Below are positions 7,779-18,800 of a DNA stretch of 64,000 nt, piece by piece; position 1 is the stretch's first letter, and the number at the start of each line of letters is the position of its first letter. The stretch covers positions 1 through 64,000 of the forward strand of contig JAHBVV010000037.1 of assembly GCA_019637335.1 (NCBI GenBank), given 5' to 3'. Source of the DNA: Candidatus Hydrogenedentota bacterium (GTDB lineage Bacteria; Hydrogenedentota; Hydrogenedentia; Hydrogenedentales; JAEUWI01). The notes under the pieces were generated by a model. The model did no database searches. It had not been told where the DNA came from and was given only the letters and a program-made list of their open reading frames with translations. A program made the position numbers and the translations under genes.

Positions 7779-9017
7779 ATGCACAAGGGACGTTATTGCC
7801 TGTGCGCCGCGGTTTTGATGTTGGCGGGGGCGGGGTGCAACCGTTCGGACGGGGGCAAAGTGAACGCCACTCAGGCGGCCGGCCCGGTGCGGACCGCATC
7901 GCTGGTGGAGGCATCGCACCCGGAGCGCCGGGACATATCCTCGTACCTCGAGGAGACCGGCATTGTGACGGCGGAGAGCCAGGTTGAGGTGCTGGCGAAG
8001 GGGACGGGGCATTGTCTGTTGGTGCGGGTGGAGGAGGGCGATCTGGTTTCGGACGGCGACGTGCTCGCGGAGCTCGACAAGGCGGAGATGGAGGCGCAGG
8101 TCCGGCAGTCCGAGGTGAATCTGGCGCAGCAGCGGATCGTGTATGAGCGAACGGAGAAGGGCCTTTCGCAGGGGATTTTCAGCCGCGCGGAACGCGACAA
8201 TGCGCAGGCCAGTTATGAGCAGGCGAAGGCGACGCTGGAAATGCAGCGCGTGCAGCTTTCGTTCCTGACGATCCGCGCGCCAATCAGCGGTGTGGTGACC
8301 CGGCGGATGCTTCAGGAGGGGATGCTCGTATCGACGGGCATGCCGGTATTTAATATTGTTGACCCCAATTCCTTCATCCTCCCGATCAATGTGGCGGAGC
8401 GGTATATCCCGCGCCTGCGGGTGGGCCAGGAGGCCCGTGTGCGGATAGACTCGGTGGGGGACCGCCGTTTTCTGGCGCGGGTTCGCCGGATCAACCCGGG
8501 GGTGGATCCTCAGACGGGCACGGTAAAGGTGGTGCTTGAATTTGAGCGCGCGGATCACCCTTATCTTCGGGAGTCGGCCTTCGCGCGGTACAGCCTGGTG
8601 ATGGAGACGCACGAAAACGCACTGGTGGTACCGAAGGACGCGATTGTGGAGGAGAATGCGCAGCGCCATGTAATGGTGGTGCGGAAGGCGCAGGCCGAGA
8701 CGGGGGAAGCCGGGGCGGAGGGCGGTGGCGCATCGGGGCTGGAGGCGTCGCGTATCGCGGTGGAAACGGGGTTGGAGGATGCCTTCTACACAGAGATACT
8801 CTCTGGAATCGGCGAGGATGATCTGGTGATTACGCTGGGCCAGCAGACGGTCAAGGATGGTGAGCCGATCCGCGCGGGCAACCTGGAGGAGACGCTCGAA
8901 TCCCGGGGCGCGCTCCCTGCGGGCGCGCTGCTGGACCAGGCCCGCGAGGATCGGCGTCAGATTGACGCGGCGGATTCCGGGGGTTCCCGGGCGGAAACGG
9001 ACGCGCCGGACTCCTGA
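7779..9017 (+). CDS. RND efflux periplasmic adaptor lipoprotein (HlyD/AcrA family)
   Basis: The 412-residue protein is the periplasmic membrane-fusion subunit joining an RND pump to an outer-membrane channel. I place the start at the ATG at 7779, where a signal peptide (CLCAAVLMLAGAGC, likely lipidated Cys) begins; the reading frame is open further upstream but without signal-like sequence. The lipoyl half-motif (VEVLAKGTGHCLLVRVEEGDLV), a short coiled hairpin (about residues 90-150) and the second lipoyl half (LTIRAPISGVVTRRMLQEGM) are in the expected order. The beta-barrel and membrane-proximal domains follow. The C-terminal tail is charged and poorly conserved. It is 66 bp upstream of the first pump gene. 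No TolC-like channel is in the window. Confidence 0.9.
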   Translation: MHKGRYCLCAAVLMLAGAGCNRSDGGKVNATQAAGPVRTASLVEASHPERRDISSYLEETGIVTAESQVEVLAKGTGHCLLVRVEEGDLVSDGDVLAELDKAEMEAQVRQSEVNLAQQRIVYERTEKGLSQGIFSRAERDNAQASYEQAKATLEMQRVQLSFLTIRAPISGVVTRRMLQEGMLVSTGMPVFNIVDPNSFILPINVAERYIPRLRVGQEARVRIDSVGDRRFLARVRRINPGVDPQTGTVKVVLEFERADHPYLRESAFARYSLVMETHENALVVPKDAIVEENAQRHVMVVRKAQAETGEAGAEGGGASGLEASRIAVETGLEDAFYTEILSGIGEDDLVITLGQQTVKDGEPIRAGNLEETLESRGALPAGALLDQAREDRRQIDAADSGGSRAETDAPDS

Positions 9018-9083
9018 TCGGCCGGGTGAAGGGTGCAACCGCATGACTCCGCGCCCGGAGCGGGCCGGGGAAACAGGATCGCC

Positions 9084-12000
9084 ATGAGTGAACAAACGAC
9101 GACGCCGGCGCAATACCGGCTTGCCATCCGGCGCCCGGTAACGACGGCGATGCTGTTCTTGACGCTGATTGTGTTCGGCGTCCGGTCTTACCAGCAGCTC
9201 CCGATCAACCTGATGCCGGATATCGACTATCCGACGCTGACGATCCGCACGGAATACGAGGGGGCGGCTCCGGAGGTGGTGGAGAACCTGGTCACGCGCC
9301 CGCTCGAAGAAATGCTGAGCATTGTGGGCGGCCTGGTGGAAATCAGCAGCGTGTCCTCGCCGGGGCTTTCGGAGATCATCCTGGAGTTTACGTGGGGCAC
9401 GGACATGAACGTTGCGCAGCAGGATGTTCGCGATCGGCTGGACCTGTTCGACGCCCCCCAGGAACTGACCGAGAAGCCGGTAATACTGCGGTATGATCCC
9501 ACGCTGGACCCGGTAATGCAGGCCGCGATCACCACGCCACCGGGGACGGCTCCGGGCAGCGAGCGTGAGAAGCAGCTGCTGACCGAAATCCGCGATACGA
9601 CGGAGCGCCACCTCAAGAGCGATCTTGAAGCGAAGGCGGGCATTGCGCAGGTGCTGGTGAAGGGCGGCCAGGAGGCGGAGGTGCAGGTACTGGTGGACCC
9701 GCAGCGCGCGAAGGGTCTGGGCCTGACGATGGAGATGATCGGGAACAGCCTTGCCCAGCAGAACATCAGCCGATCGAGCGGCATCTTGAAGGAGGGCAAG
9801 TCCGAATTCCTGGTGCGGACGTACAACGAATTCGAGACGGTGGACGAGATCCGGGAGGCGCTGGTGACGTCGGTGACGGGGAGCCCGGTCCGTCTGGGGG
9901 ACATTGCGCAGGTATTCATGGGTACGAAGGATGTGGAGACGATCGTCCGGGTCAATGGCCGGGAGGCGGTGGGTCTCGAGATCTACAAGGAGGGGGACGC
10001 GAACACGGTTTACGTTTGCAATCTGGTCAAGGATCTGCTGGGGTTCGAGCGGGATCGCGGCATGATCGATCGGATCAAGGAGAAGATTCAGGAGCGCGCC
10101 CGCGAGGCGCAGTCCGCGCGCGGCGGCAAGCCGGCGCCGGTGCAGCTTGCGGACATCACGCTGTTGGACGAGCTTCCGAAGGGAATTGAGCTGGTGCTCA
10201 TCAGCGATCAGTCCCGCTTTATCCAGGGATCGATCGACGAGGTCAAGCAGGCGACCATAGCGGGTGGCCTGCTTGCGCTTATGGTGCTTTTCGTGTTTCT
10301 GCGCGAGATGAAGAGCACGCTCATTATCGGGGTGGCGATCCCGATCTCGGTAATTGCGACGTTTATCCCGCTTTTCATGCGGGACATTTCGCTGAATATC
10401 ATGTCGCTGGGCGGGCTTGCGCTTGGGGTGGGGATGCTTGTCGACAACTCGATTGTGGTGCTGGAGAGCATCTTTCGATGCCGCGAGGAGGGGGATGGGG
10501 TGGTCGACGCGGCGGAGCGCGGCACCCGGGAGGTTTCGAGCGCGGTTACGGCTTCCACGCTTACGACGGTGTGTGTGTTCATGCCGATCGCCTTTGTCGA
10601 GGGCATTGCCGGGCAGCTTTTTGGCGACATGGCGCTCACGGTGACGTTTTCCCTGCTCGCGTCCCTGCTGACGGCGCTTTATTTTATACCGCTGGTTGTG
10701 TCCCGGCGGGGATTGCAGGCGGGGCCGGGTGGCTCCCACGTTTTCTGGGCGCTTCGCGCGTACCACGCGCTGCGTGACGAAGGGCGGGGCCGGGTGGCCT
10801 CCGCCCTTGGGACTCCGGGCCGCGGCGCGGGATATGCGCTGGCCGCGCTGCGCCACCATACCCGGGAGAGCATGCGCCCGGCGGCGGGCCTGATCGGCCA
10901 GTGGCGGCGCGGCGCGGGCGGGAAGGCGCTTTGCGCGGTGGTGCTGCCGCTGGTGCTCCCGCTGATCCTCGTGTTGCTGGTTTGCCAGTTGCTGCTTTCG
11001 TTTCTTGCCGCGATAGGGATTACCTTTCTCTTCCTATGGGCCGCGTGCCTTCTTGCGGTGTTTCTGGGGGTTCGTACGGCGATGCGGCTGTTGCTTTGGG
11101 CTCCGCTGCGTGTATTCGATCTTGGGTACAATGGGCTGCGGGGGGCTTACGCGACGTTGCTCACCTTCGCCCTGCCGTTCAGCCCGGCCGTCATTCTCCT
11201 GGTGCTTGGCGTGGCGGTTCACGCCGGCTACACGGCCACGGAGCTCGGGGGGGAGCTGATTCCCCCGATGAAACAGGGCGAGTTCATGGTCCGGCTGGAG
11301 ATGCGTGCGGGAACCCGTATTGAGGAGACGGAGTTGCGGGCCGCGCGTTTCGAGGAGATAATCCGGTCGAATCCGAATGTTGATCGTGTTACCGTGGAGG
11401 TGGGGGAAGAGCGGTCGCGCGGGGGGTCGGATCGGGGGGAGAACGTGGCTGAATTCACGGTGTTGCTGAAGGATCCCAAGCGGCTTGCGCTCGTGCAGGA
11501 CGAAATCATCGAGACGCTCCGTGACGCGCTTCAACCGGGCCCGAACGAGGAGATCACGTTTCAGTTGCCGTCGTTGTTCAGTTTCAAGACGGCGATCGAG
11601 CTTCAGATCGTGGGCGACGACTTGCAGCAACTGCGCGCGATCGGGGAGGAGGCGCTGGCGCATGTGGCGCGGGTTCCGGGCGTAACGGACGCGGAGCTGA
11701 GCGTGAAGCCGGGGTATCCGGAGATCATCATCTCGCCGGATCGCCCGCTTCTTGCGGCGCGGGGGATGTCGACGGCGGAAGTGGCCGCCCGCGTGTATTC
11801 GGAGTTGCAGGGCGACGTGCCCACGCGGTTCAGCGTCGCGGGCGAGAAGATAGACATCCGCGTGCGCTCCGACAAGTCCTTCCTGGGGAGCCGGAAGGAA
11901 CTTGAGTGGTTGAATTTGCAGTCGGCGGCGTCTCCGGTACCGCTTGCGAGCGTGACGAATATCCAGATTCAGGAGGGGCCGAGCGAGATCCGGCGCGTTG

Positions 12001-12677
12001 GGCAGCGCCGGACGGTGGTGATCACGGCGAATATTGACGGGCGCGACCTTGCGGCGGTGTCGCGGGACATACTGGCTTCGGTGGAGCCGCTTCCCCGTCC
12101 GCAGGGCTATTTTTTCGAGCTGGGCGGGCAGAACCGGGAGCTTGAGACGTCGTACGCGAGCCTGAAGTTTGCGCTGGCGCTGGCCATATTTCTGGTGTAC
12201 GTGGTGATGGCGTGCCAGTTCGAGTCGATCTGGCATCCGGCGCTTGTCATGTTCAGCGTGCCCCTGGCCTTTATCGGGGTGATTTACGCGCTGCTGTGGT
12301 CGGGGATCGACCTGAGCATCATGGTCTTCCTGGGCGGCATAATTCTGGCGGGGATTGTGGTGAACAACGCGATCGTGCTGGTGGACTACATCAACCAGCT
12401 GCGGCGCCGCGGCCGGACGCGGGCGGAGGCGATTGTCGAAGCGAGCACGGTGCGGCTTCGCCCGATCTTGATGACCACGATAACGACGGTGCTGGGGCTG
12501 CTGCCGATGGTGGCGGCGTCGGGCGAGGGCGCGGAAATGCGGCGCCCGATGGCGATGACGGTGATGTCGGGGCTGACGTCGGCGACCCTGCTTACGCTGA
12601 TCATCATCCCCATGGTGTATTACCTGTTTGGCGGGCGCGATCCCCGGCCCGAGCTGGAAGAGGCGGAAGAGCAGTGA
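9084..12677 (+). CDS. RND-family inner-membrane efflux pump with an extra membrane insertion
   Basis: The 1197-residue protein is an AcrB/MdtB/CzcA-type proton-driven exporter. The start at 9084 is preferred because it directly precedes the conserved RRPVTTAMLFLTLIVFGV first helix. The porter-domain segment LPINLMPDIDYPTL, the helix pair ending GGLALGVGMLVDNSIVVLE, and the C-terminal GIVVNNAIVLVDYINQLR are all present. The two conserved Asp/Asn-containing transmembrane motifs suggest a working proton relay. Between the sixth and seventh helices (about residues 540-690) there is an insertion of roughly 150 residues. It has a basic cytoplasmic part and a strongly hydrophobic stretch (VVLPLVLPLILVLLV onward) predicting two or more added helices; usual family members lack this. 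The stop overlaps the GTG start of the next pump gene by 4 bp. Confidence 0.93.
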   Translation: MSEQTTTPAQYRLAIRRPVTTAMLFLTLIVFGVRSYQQLPINLMPDIDYPTLTIRTEYEGAAPEVVENLVTRPLEEMLSIVGGLVEISSVSSPGLSEIILEFTWGTDMNVAQQDVRDRLDLFDAPQELTEKPVILRYDPTLDPVMQAAITTPPGTAPGSEREKQLLTEIRDTTERHLKSDLEAKAGIAQVLVKGGQEAEVQVLVDPQRAKGLGLTMEMIGNSLAQQNISRSSGILKEGKSEFLVRTYNEFETVDEIREALVTSVTGSPVRLGDIAQVFMGTKDVETIVRVNGREAVGLEIYKEGDANTVYVCNLVKDLLGFERDRGMIDRIKEKIQERAREAQSARGGKPAPVQLADITLLDELPKGIELVLISDQSRFIQGSIDEVKQATIAGGLLALMVLFVFLREMKSTLIIGVAIPISVIATFIPLFMRDISLNIMSLGGLALGVGMLVDNSIVVLESIFRCREEGDGVVDAAERGTREVSSAVTASTLTTVCVFMPIAFVEGIAGQLFGDMALTVTFSLLASLLTALYFIPLVVSRRGLQAGPGGSHVFWALRAYHALRDEGRGRVASALGTPGRGAGYALAALRHHTRESMRPAAGLIGQWRRGAGGKALCAVVLPLVLPLILVLLVCQLLLSFLAAIGITFLFLWAACLLAVFLGVRTAMRLLLWAPLRVFDLGYNGLRGAYATLLTFALPFSPAVILLVLGVAVHAGYTATELGGELIPPMKQGEFMVRLEMRAGTRIEETELRAARFEEIIRSNPNVDRVTVEVGEERSRGGSDRGENVAEFTVLLKDPKRLALVQDEIIETLRDALQPGPNEEITFQLPSLFSFKTAIELQIVGDDLQQLRAIGEEALAHVARVPGVTDAELSVKPGYPEIIISPDRPLLAARGMSTAEVAARVYSELQGDVPTRFSVAGEKIDIRVRSDKSFLGSRKELEWLNLQSAASPVPLASVTNIQIQEGPSEIRRVGQRRTVVITANIDGRDLAAVSRDILASVEPLPRPQGYFFELGGQNRELETSYASLKFALALAIFLVYVVMACQFESIWHPALVMFSVPLAFIGVIYALLWSGIDLSIMVFLGGIILAGIVVNNAIVLVDYINQLRRRGRTRAEAIVEASTVRLRPILMTTITTVLGLLPMVAASGEGAEMRRPMAMTVMSGLTSATLLTLIIIPMVYYLFGGRDPRPELEEAEEQ

Positions 12678-15600
12678 AGTATTCGCTACCCGCGTTCGCG
12701 CTCAAGCGGCCCGTGACGGTCACCATGCTTACGGCGAGCATGGTGCTTCTGGGGGTAATTGCGGCCTACCGTATACCGCTGGAGTTTTTGCCGGACGTTG
12801 AGCCATCTTTCCTCGGTGTGATCGTGCCGTACCCCGGGGCGACGCCTGCGCAGGTGGAGCAGCAGATCGCGATACCGGTCGAGGGCGAGTTTCGGACGGT
12901 GCCGGGGCTGTCGAGCATCCGGACGATATCCGACAGCAACGGCTGCTTTGTGAGCATGCTTTTTAATGCCGAGACGGATATGGGGCTGGCCGCCGCGGAG
13001 GTGCGCGATCGGATCGAGCGGCTGAAGCTGGTCCTTCCGGACGACGTGGACAACATCCAGATCCAGCGTTTCAGTTCGCAGGCGATTCCGGTGATGGCGT
13101 TTGGGCTGTTCCGGCCCGGCGGGGACGCCGCTTTCGTGGAGTTGCTGCGCCGGGTGATGGAGCCCCGCCTTCGCCGCCTGGACGGGGTTGCGGATGTGGA
13201 ACTGCGCTCTTCCAGCCCGGAGAAGGAGGTTGTGATCGAGTTCGAGCAGGATTACCTCCGGAATCTCAACCTCGGCCTGTTCGATTTGATTTTGACGCTT
13301 CGTGACAGCAGCCTGAATGTTTCCGTTGGCGAGCTGGTGGACGGCGATCGCAAGTACATCGTTCGCGTCGTGGGCGAGTACAACCGGCTCAGCGAACTTG
13401 GGGAGCTGACGGTCACTCCGGGCGGGAAGCGCCTGAAGGATATTGCCGACATCCGCTATGCGACGCGCACGGATACGCTGCACGTGTCGTTGGACGGGCA
13501 GGGCGGGGCGCTGGTGCTGATCACGAAGGAATCCGAGGCCAATACCGTGTCGACGTGCCGGCTGGTTCGGGAGGAGATGGAGCGGATCATGGCGCTGGAG
13601 GACTTCGAGGGGGTGGGGAAGAAGACGTTTTTCGATCAGTCGGAGTACATCACGAGCGCGCTTGAGAATCTTTTCAAGGAGGGGATTTACGGCGGCGCGA
13701 TGGCGCTCATCGTGCTCTTTGTGTTCCTGCACCGTTTGCTCCCGACGGTCGTCGTGGCGCTGATGATTCCGACATCGCTGGTCGTCGCGCTGGTGTTCAT
13801 GTTTTTCGCGGGCATTACGCTGAACATGATCACGATGGTCTCGCTGATCATTGTGGTCGGGATGCTGGTGGACAACGCGATCGTGGTGGTGGAGAATATC
13901 ATCCGCCACCGCAATCTCGGGGAAAGCCCGGTTGCGAGCGCGCGCCGGGGCGCCCAGGAAGTGGGGCTGGCGATTCTCGCGGCGACCACCACCACGTGGG
14001 TTGTATTCGTTCCGATGTATTACATGGATACCGGCACGATGTCGGTGTTCATGCGGCAGCTCGGGCTTCCGCTGATCGTGGCGCTTGGGGGCAGCCTGGT
14101 GCTTTCGCTGACGGTGGTTCCGCTTGTGATGACGCGGCTGGGCGCCCGGGACCCCTTCGACTTCATGCGGGTGATGCACGGGGAGGTGCGGCCCCGCGGC
14201 CGAATCTTTCGCGTGCTCCGCCGGCTCGGCAGTTTCCACCTGGTGGATCGGATCATCGGGGCCTACGGCGCCACGTTGCGTCTGGCGCTTTCCAACCGGC
14301 TCGCGGCGTTGCTCCTGCTTGCCGCTCTGGGGGCGGTGACGTACCTGATACCGTTCAAGAACGTGGGGATGCGGGGCATGCCGAAGCTGGACACGCGCGA
14401 GGTGGCGATCAACGTACGCCTCGACCAGAGCTACGACATGGAGCGGGCCACCCGGCTTTTCACGGCGTTCGAGGACCAGCTCAACCGGCGGCGCGACGAG
14501 CTCGGGATCAAGAACATCATGACGTTCTTTTCCGCAAATGAAGGGAACATGAACCTGTACCTTTACACGGAAGAGGACGGCCCCATCGGGAAGAATCCGC
14601 CTTACACGACCGACGAGGTGCGCGAGATTGTATCGGTGCTCCTCGGGAAGCGTATGCCGGGCGCGGAAATCCAGTATGTCGTCACCGACACCGGGAATAC
14701 GGGCGAGGGGGAATCGGTCCGGATGTATGTACACGGGGACGATCGGGAACGCCTTGAGTTCTACGCGCAACGCTTTCTGGAGCGGGTGGAGCGGCTGCCT
14801 TCGGTGAGCGATGTGAAAACGGACCTGGAGAACGAGCGGAACGAGATCCAGATCCGAATTGACGGCCCGCTTGCGGAGCAGTATGGCGTGAGCGCGCAGG
14901 CCATCGCGCTGACGGCGGACGCGGCGATGCGCGGTGCGCGCCTCCCCTTCATGAAGCAGGGGAACCGGGAGATCCCGGTGTGGGCGCAGTTTCGGGAAGA
15001 GGACCGCAAGTCACGGTCGAACCTGGACAAGGTATCGGTGCTTGGGGCGAGCGGCGAGCTGGTGCCGCTGAACCGCCTGGTGGACTTTTCCAAGATGAAG
15101 ACGGCGGCCTCGATCCACCGCTTCAACGGGAAGAATGTAATTCGCATCACGGCGCAGGCGGATTCGGAGGATCTGGGCGGCATCCGGCGGGATCTCGCGG
15201 AGGCTATCAATGACTACCCGCTGCCGCCGGGGTACTACATCGATTTCGGGGATTCCCTGCGCGAGGTGGGCGAGAACATGGCGAACTTCACGAGCACGAT
15301 GATCATGGCGCTGATCCTGATTTACCTCGTCATGAGCGCGCTCTTCGAGTCGGTGTTTTTCCCGATGTCAATCCTGACGTCGGTGCCGCTGGCGCTTGGC
15401 GGCGCGGTTTGGATGCTCTACGGGATGGGTTCGCAGTTCGACAGCGTGACGCTGATCGGTTGCATTCTCATGGCCGGGGTCATTGTGAACAACGGGATTG
15501 TGATTGTCGATCACATCAACACGGTGCGCAAGTCCGAGCGGTCCTTGACGGACGCCATCGTGCGTGCGGGCGGCGATCGCTTCCGCCCGGTGATGATGAC

Positions 15601-15841
15601 GGCGCTTACGACGATCCTGGGGCTTGTGCCGCTTGCGTTTATGACGACGGGCAGCGCGGCGACATTCGCGGGGTTGGGCCAGGCGCTGATAGGGGGGCTT
15701 ACGGCGGGGACGGTGCTGACGCTGGTGATCGTGCCGGTGTTTTACAGCATCATCGACGAGTTCCAGGGCTGGTTCCTGCGCTTCATCGGGGGTTTCAAGC
15801 GGCGCGTCGCGCCCGCGGCGGAGGGCGCCGGGGAGGGGTGA
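12674..15841 (+). CDS. RND-family inner-membrane efflux pump, second copy
   Basis: The 1055-residue protein has ordinary RND length. The GTG start at 12674 overlaps the TGA of the upstream pump (GTGA), giving translational coupling, and the conserved FALKRPVTVTMLTASMVLLG first helix follows at once. Family landmarks are IPLEFLPDVEPSF, VGMLVDNAIVVVENIIRHR and GVIVNNGIVIVDHINTVRKS. The two pumps are clearly different in sequence, so they may form a heteromeric pump like MdtBC sharing one adaptor. The stop codon is only 7 bp from the stop of the convergent activase gene at 15849, so any terminator must lie inside coding sequence. Confidence 0.94.
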   Translation: MKYSLPAFALKRPVTVTMLTASMVLLGVIAAYRIPLEFLPDVEPSFLGVIVPYPGATPAQVEQQIAIPVEGEFRTVPGLSSIRTISDSNGCFVSMLFNAETDMGLAAAEVRDRIERLKLVLPDDVDNIQIQRFSSQAIPVMAFGLFRPGGDAAFVELLRRVMEPRLRRLDGVADVELRSSSPEKEVVIEFEQDYLRNLNLGLFDLILTLRDSSLNVSVGELVDGDRKYIVRVVGEYNRLSELGELTVTPGGKRLKDIADIRYATRTDTLHVSLDGQGGALVLITKESEANTVSTCRLVREEMERIMALEDFEGVGKKTFFDQSEYITSALENLFKEGIYGGAMALIVLFVFLHRLLPTVVVALMIPTSLVVALVFMFFAGITLNMITMVSLIIVVGMLVDNAIVVVENIIRHRNLGESPVASARRGAQEVGLAILAATTTTWVVFVPMYYMDTGTMSVFMRQLGLPLIVALGGSLVLSLTVVPLVMTRLGARDPFDFMRVMHGEVRPRGRIFRVLRRLGSFHLVDRIIGAYGATLRLALSNRLAALLLLAALGAVTYLIPFKNVGMRGMPKLDTREVAINVRLDQSYDMERATRLFTAFEDQLNRRRDELGIKNIMTFFSANEGNMNLYLYTEEDGPIGKNPPYTTDEVREIVSVLLGKRMPGAEIQYVVTDTGNTGEGESVRMYVHGDDRERLEFYAQRFLERVERLPSVSDVKTDLENERNEIQIRIDGPLAEQYGVSAQAIALTADAAMRGARLPFMKQGNREIPVWAQFREEDRKSRSNLDKVSVLGASGELVPLNRLVDFSKMKTAASIHRFNGKNVIRITAQADSEDLGGIRRDLAEAINDYPLPPGYYIDFGDSLREVGENMANFTSTMIMALILIYLVMSALFESVFFPMSILTSVPLALGGAVWMLYGMGSQFDSVTLIGCILMAGVIVNNGIVIVDHINTVRKSERSLTDAIVRAGGDRFRPVMMTALTTILGLVPLAFMTTGSAATFAGLGQALIGGLTAGTVLTLVIVPVFYSIIDEFQGWFLRFIGGFKRRVAPAAEGAGEG

Positions 15842-15848
15842 TCGCGCC

Positions 15849-18800
15849 CTATGAAGCGGCCGCCATGGCGCGCTCGGGGTGCCGGAGATCCTCATCATAT
15901 GCGGCGAGATCCGCCTCGATTTTGGCGATCTTTTCGGCCCGCGCGATCATATCCTCCCGGTAGCGCTTGAGGAAGTAGCCGATGGTTTCCACGCGGATCT
16001 TGATGGCTCCGGCGGGCTTGTTCTCGTCGATGTCCTTGAAGTAGAAGAAGGGCGTGCCGGAGTTTTCGACGATTTCCTCGATCACGGTGTAGATGGGGGC
16101 GTCGTGGCCGCACTTGAAGTTGCTCAGTTCGAGGGCGACGAGGTTGGGGTGGCGGGCGACATATTTCGCGGCCCATACCTTGCGGGAGGTGTTTTCCGAG
16201 TAGCTGTTTTTCCAGACATCGGCGATATCGAAGCCGCTGTCGATTTCGCCGCGGGCGATTTCGTCGCCGAAGAGGCGATCGATGATGTCGCTGTCGATGG
16301 GAAGGCTGTCCTGGGTGAAGACGGGGTAGCCGAGCTTCTGGAACTCGTCCATGATTTCGTGGTTGATGCCGGGGTCGTTGTGGTAGGGGCGCGCGAGCAG
16401 GACGATGCCGAGGCGCTGTTCGCGCTCGAGGGTGTCGAGCATGGCGCGGGCCTCGTCCCGCCGGGCCTGGTAGAAATCGGCCAGGGCCTTCAGGCCGGCG
16501 TCGGTGGCGCGGCGTGCTTCGGGCATGGAGAGCCCGAGTTCCGCGCCCCAGTCCTCGTACATTTGCTTTGCGCAGAGGGCGGGATTGTCCATGTTCAGGA
16601 AGGTCTTCTTGTAGACGATGCCCTTTTCCGCGAAGAGGTCGCGCTCCTTGATGAAGGCGGCGTGCACGGCTTCCGGGGTAGCGGTGACGGTGGGGCAGGC
16701 GCGGCTTCCGAGGATGTTTTCCAGCCAGGTGGGGAAGGAGTCGACCATCGGGAAGAGGATGTAATCCAAGGGTTTCTTCGGGGTGTGCTTGTGGTAGAGC
16801 AGGTTGTGGACGTGGGGTATGCCGACCTTGCTGGGGAAGCAGGGGTCGATGGAACCGCGCTTGGCGCCTTCCTTGTAGAGCCCTTCGCTGGTGAAGTCGG
16901 ACCAGACGAGGTTGCGATCGCGGATGCCGAGGCTCTGGAAGAAGGCCATGAAGAAGGGGGCCTGGGAGTACATGTTGAGGGCTTTGGGCATGCCGATGCG
17001 TATGCTCCCGCGGCGATCCATGGCGGCGCGGCGGGCCTGGATGGCCGCGCGCCGGCGGCCGCGCGCGTACCATCGGGCGGCGGGCGGCGGGTCGGCCAGG
17101 TTTTCCACGGTGACCGGCATGAAGGCCTTCACCGCGGAGCGATCGACGAGGTTGGGGTATTTTTCCTTCAGGGTGTCGAGCCCCTTCTTGATCTGTTTCA
17201 TGTCGTTGACGTCTTCGACCGTGCCCTTTTCGCAGGTGGCGATGATGAGGCGCTGTTCGTCTTCCGCCAGGGGGACTTTCGACTCGAAATCCGGGGACTT
17301 TTTCTCCTCCTCGCTCGCGCCGCGCTTCATCCGCGTGTGACTCACGGTTGAGGAGTTGAACTTCATCGTGTTCGCGTCGAGCGCGATGTTTGCGGCTTCC
17401 TTCGAGGCCGCGGACTTTACATCGATGAAGGTGCGGAGGCAGTTGTTCTTGCAGAAGTAGCAGCGCGTGTTCTCGTCGCGCGTGGTGCGGTATTCGATGG
17501 TGTGGACGGCGCCCATGCCGATGAAAGTGGTGTTGCGCCTGCGCTCGTTGTGGAGGCGGTGGGCCTCGAAGGCGGCTCCGATCGCACCGGACTCGCCGCA
17601 GTGCTTGTGCACGATGACGCGGGGATCGATGCCGGTGCCGTGGAAGCGGCTGGTGATGAAGTCGGCCTGCGCCTTCACGGCGGCCATATTGTTCTGGGTG
17701 CCGCCCTGGAGGACGAAGGTGCTGCCGAGCTTGGGGAGGTTGGGGATCTGGGAGACGTAGAGCCAGATGTTCTTCGGGAGGACGTCGGCGAGTCCGGCCA
17801 TGATCTCGGGGGCCTGCCAGCCCTGGCGCTGGAAGTCGACGATGTCGGACTGCATGAATACGGCGCATCCGTAGCCGAATTCCGGCATGGCCTCGGCCTG
17901 GAAGGCCACATCCGCGTAGCGCCGTACGTCCACGCCGAAATCCTGGGCGGTGCTCTGGAGGAAGTAGCCGTTGCCCGCCGAACACTGCGTGTTGAGCTTG
18001 AAATCCTTGACGGCTCCGTTGCGCAGGATAATGACCTTGATGTCCTGGCCGCCCACGTCGCAGATGACGTCGGCGTCGGGGTAGAAGTGGAGGCCGCTTT
18101 GCGTGTGCGCCACGGTTTCGACGAGCGCGACGTCGGCGTTGAGCACGTCCTTCAGGACGTCCTTGGCGTAGCCGGTTGTGCCGACGCCGAGGACTTTCAG
18201 CTTGCAGCCCTGATCGTGGATTTTGGCTTCGAGCTGGGCGAGGACGTCCATCGTGTCTTCGATGGGGTTGCCGTTGGAGAGCTGGTAGACCTTGGCGAGG
18301 ATTTCCTTGTCGCGTCCGATGAGGACGGCCTTGGTGCTGGTGGAGCCGCCGTCGATGCCGATGTAGCCCTCGACTTCCGAGCCGGGCGCGAAGGCGGCGG
18401 GCTCCCAGGGCTCGACGGTGTAGCGCGCGTAGAAGCCGTCCAGCTCCTCGGAGGTTTTCACGAGGCCGGTGCGTCCGGCGGCTTTCTTTTCCTCGACACG
18501 ACCGACGTCGAGATACCACCGCAACTGATCCGTTCCCTGGTAGGCGCCGGTGTTCGCGTCGTCCTCGATTTCGGACTTGCCGAACTCGACGGCGCCGATG
18601 GCCGCGAAGTACTGGGCATTTTCCGGGACCTTCACCAACTCTTCGAGGGGGCGGTCGGGAACGGGGACATTGCGCTCTTTCCAGATCTGGGGGATGTTGT
18701 GGCGCCAGCATTCGGCCATGCCCTTGACGTAGCAGTTGGGTCCGCCGAGGAGGAGGACATTGGGCAGGAGGGTGTGGCCGCGCGTGAGGACGGAGAGGTT

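Noticed and set aside
7470-10859. A 1129-residue open frame on the minus strand opposite the RND adaptor and first pump.
   Set aside because: It is an antisense shadow produced by high GC: it is extremely Arg/His/Leu-rich and has no domain pattern, while the plus strand encodes clear RND proteins.
12686-14770. A 694-residue minus-strand frame opposite the second pump.
   Set aside because: Same kind of Arg/His-rich shadow; the plus-strand RND protein is unmistakable.
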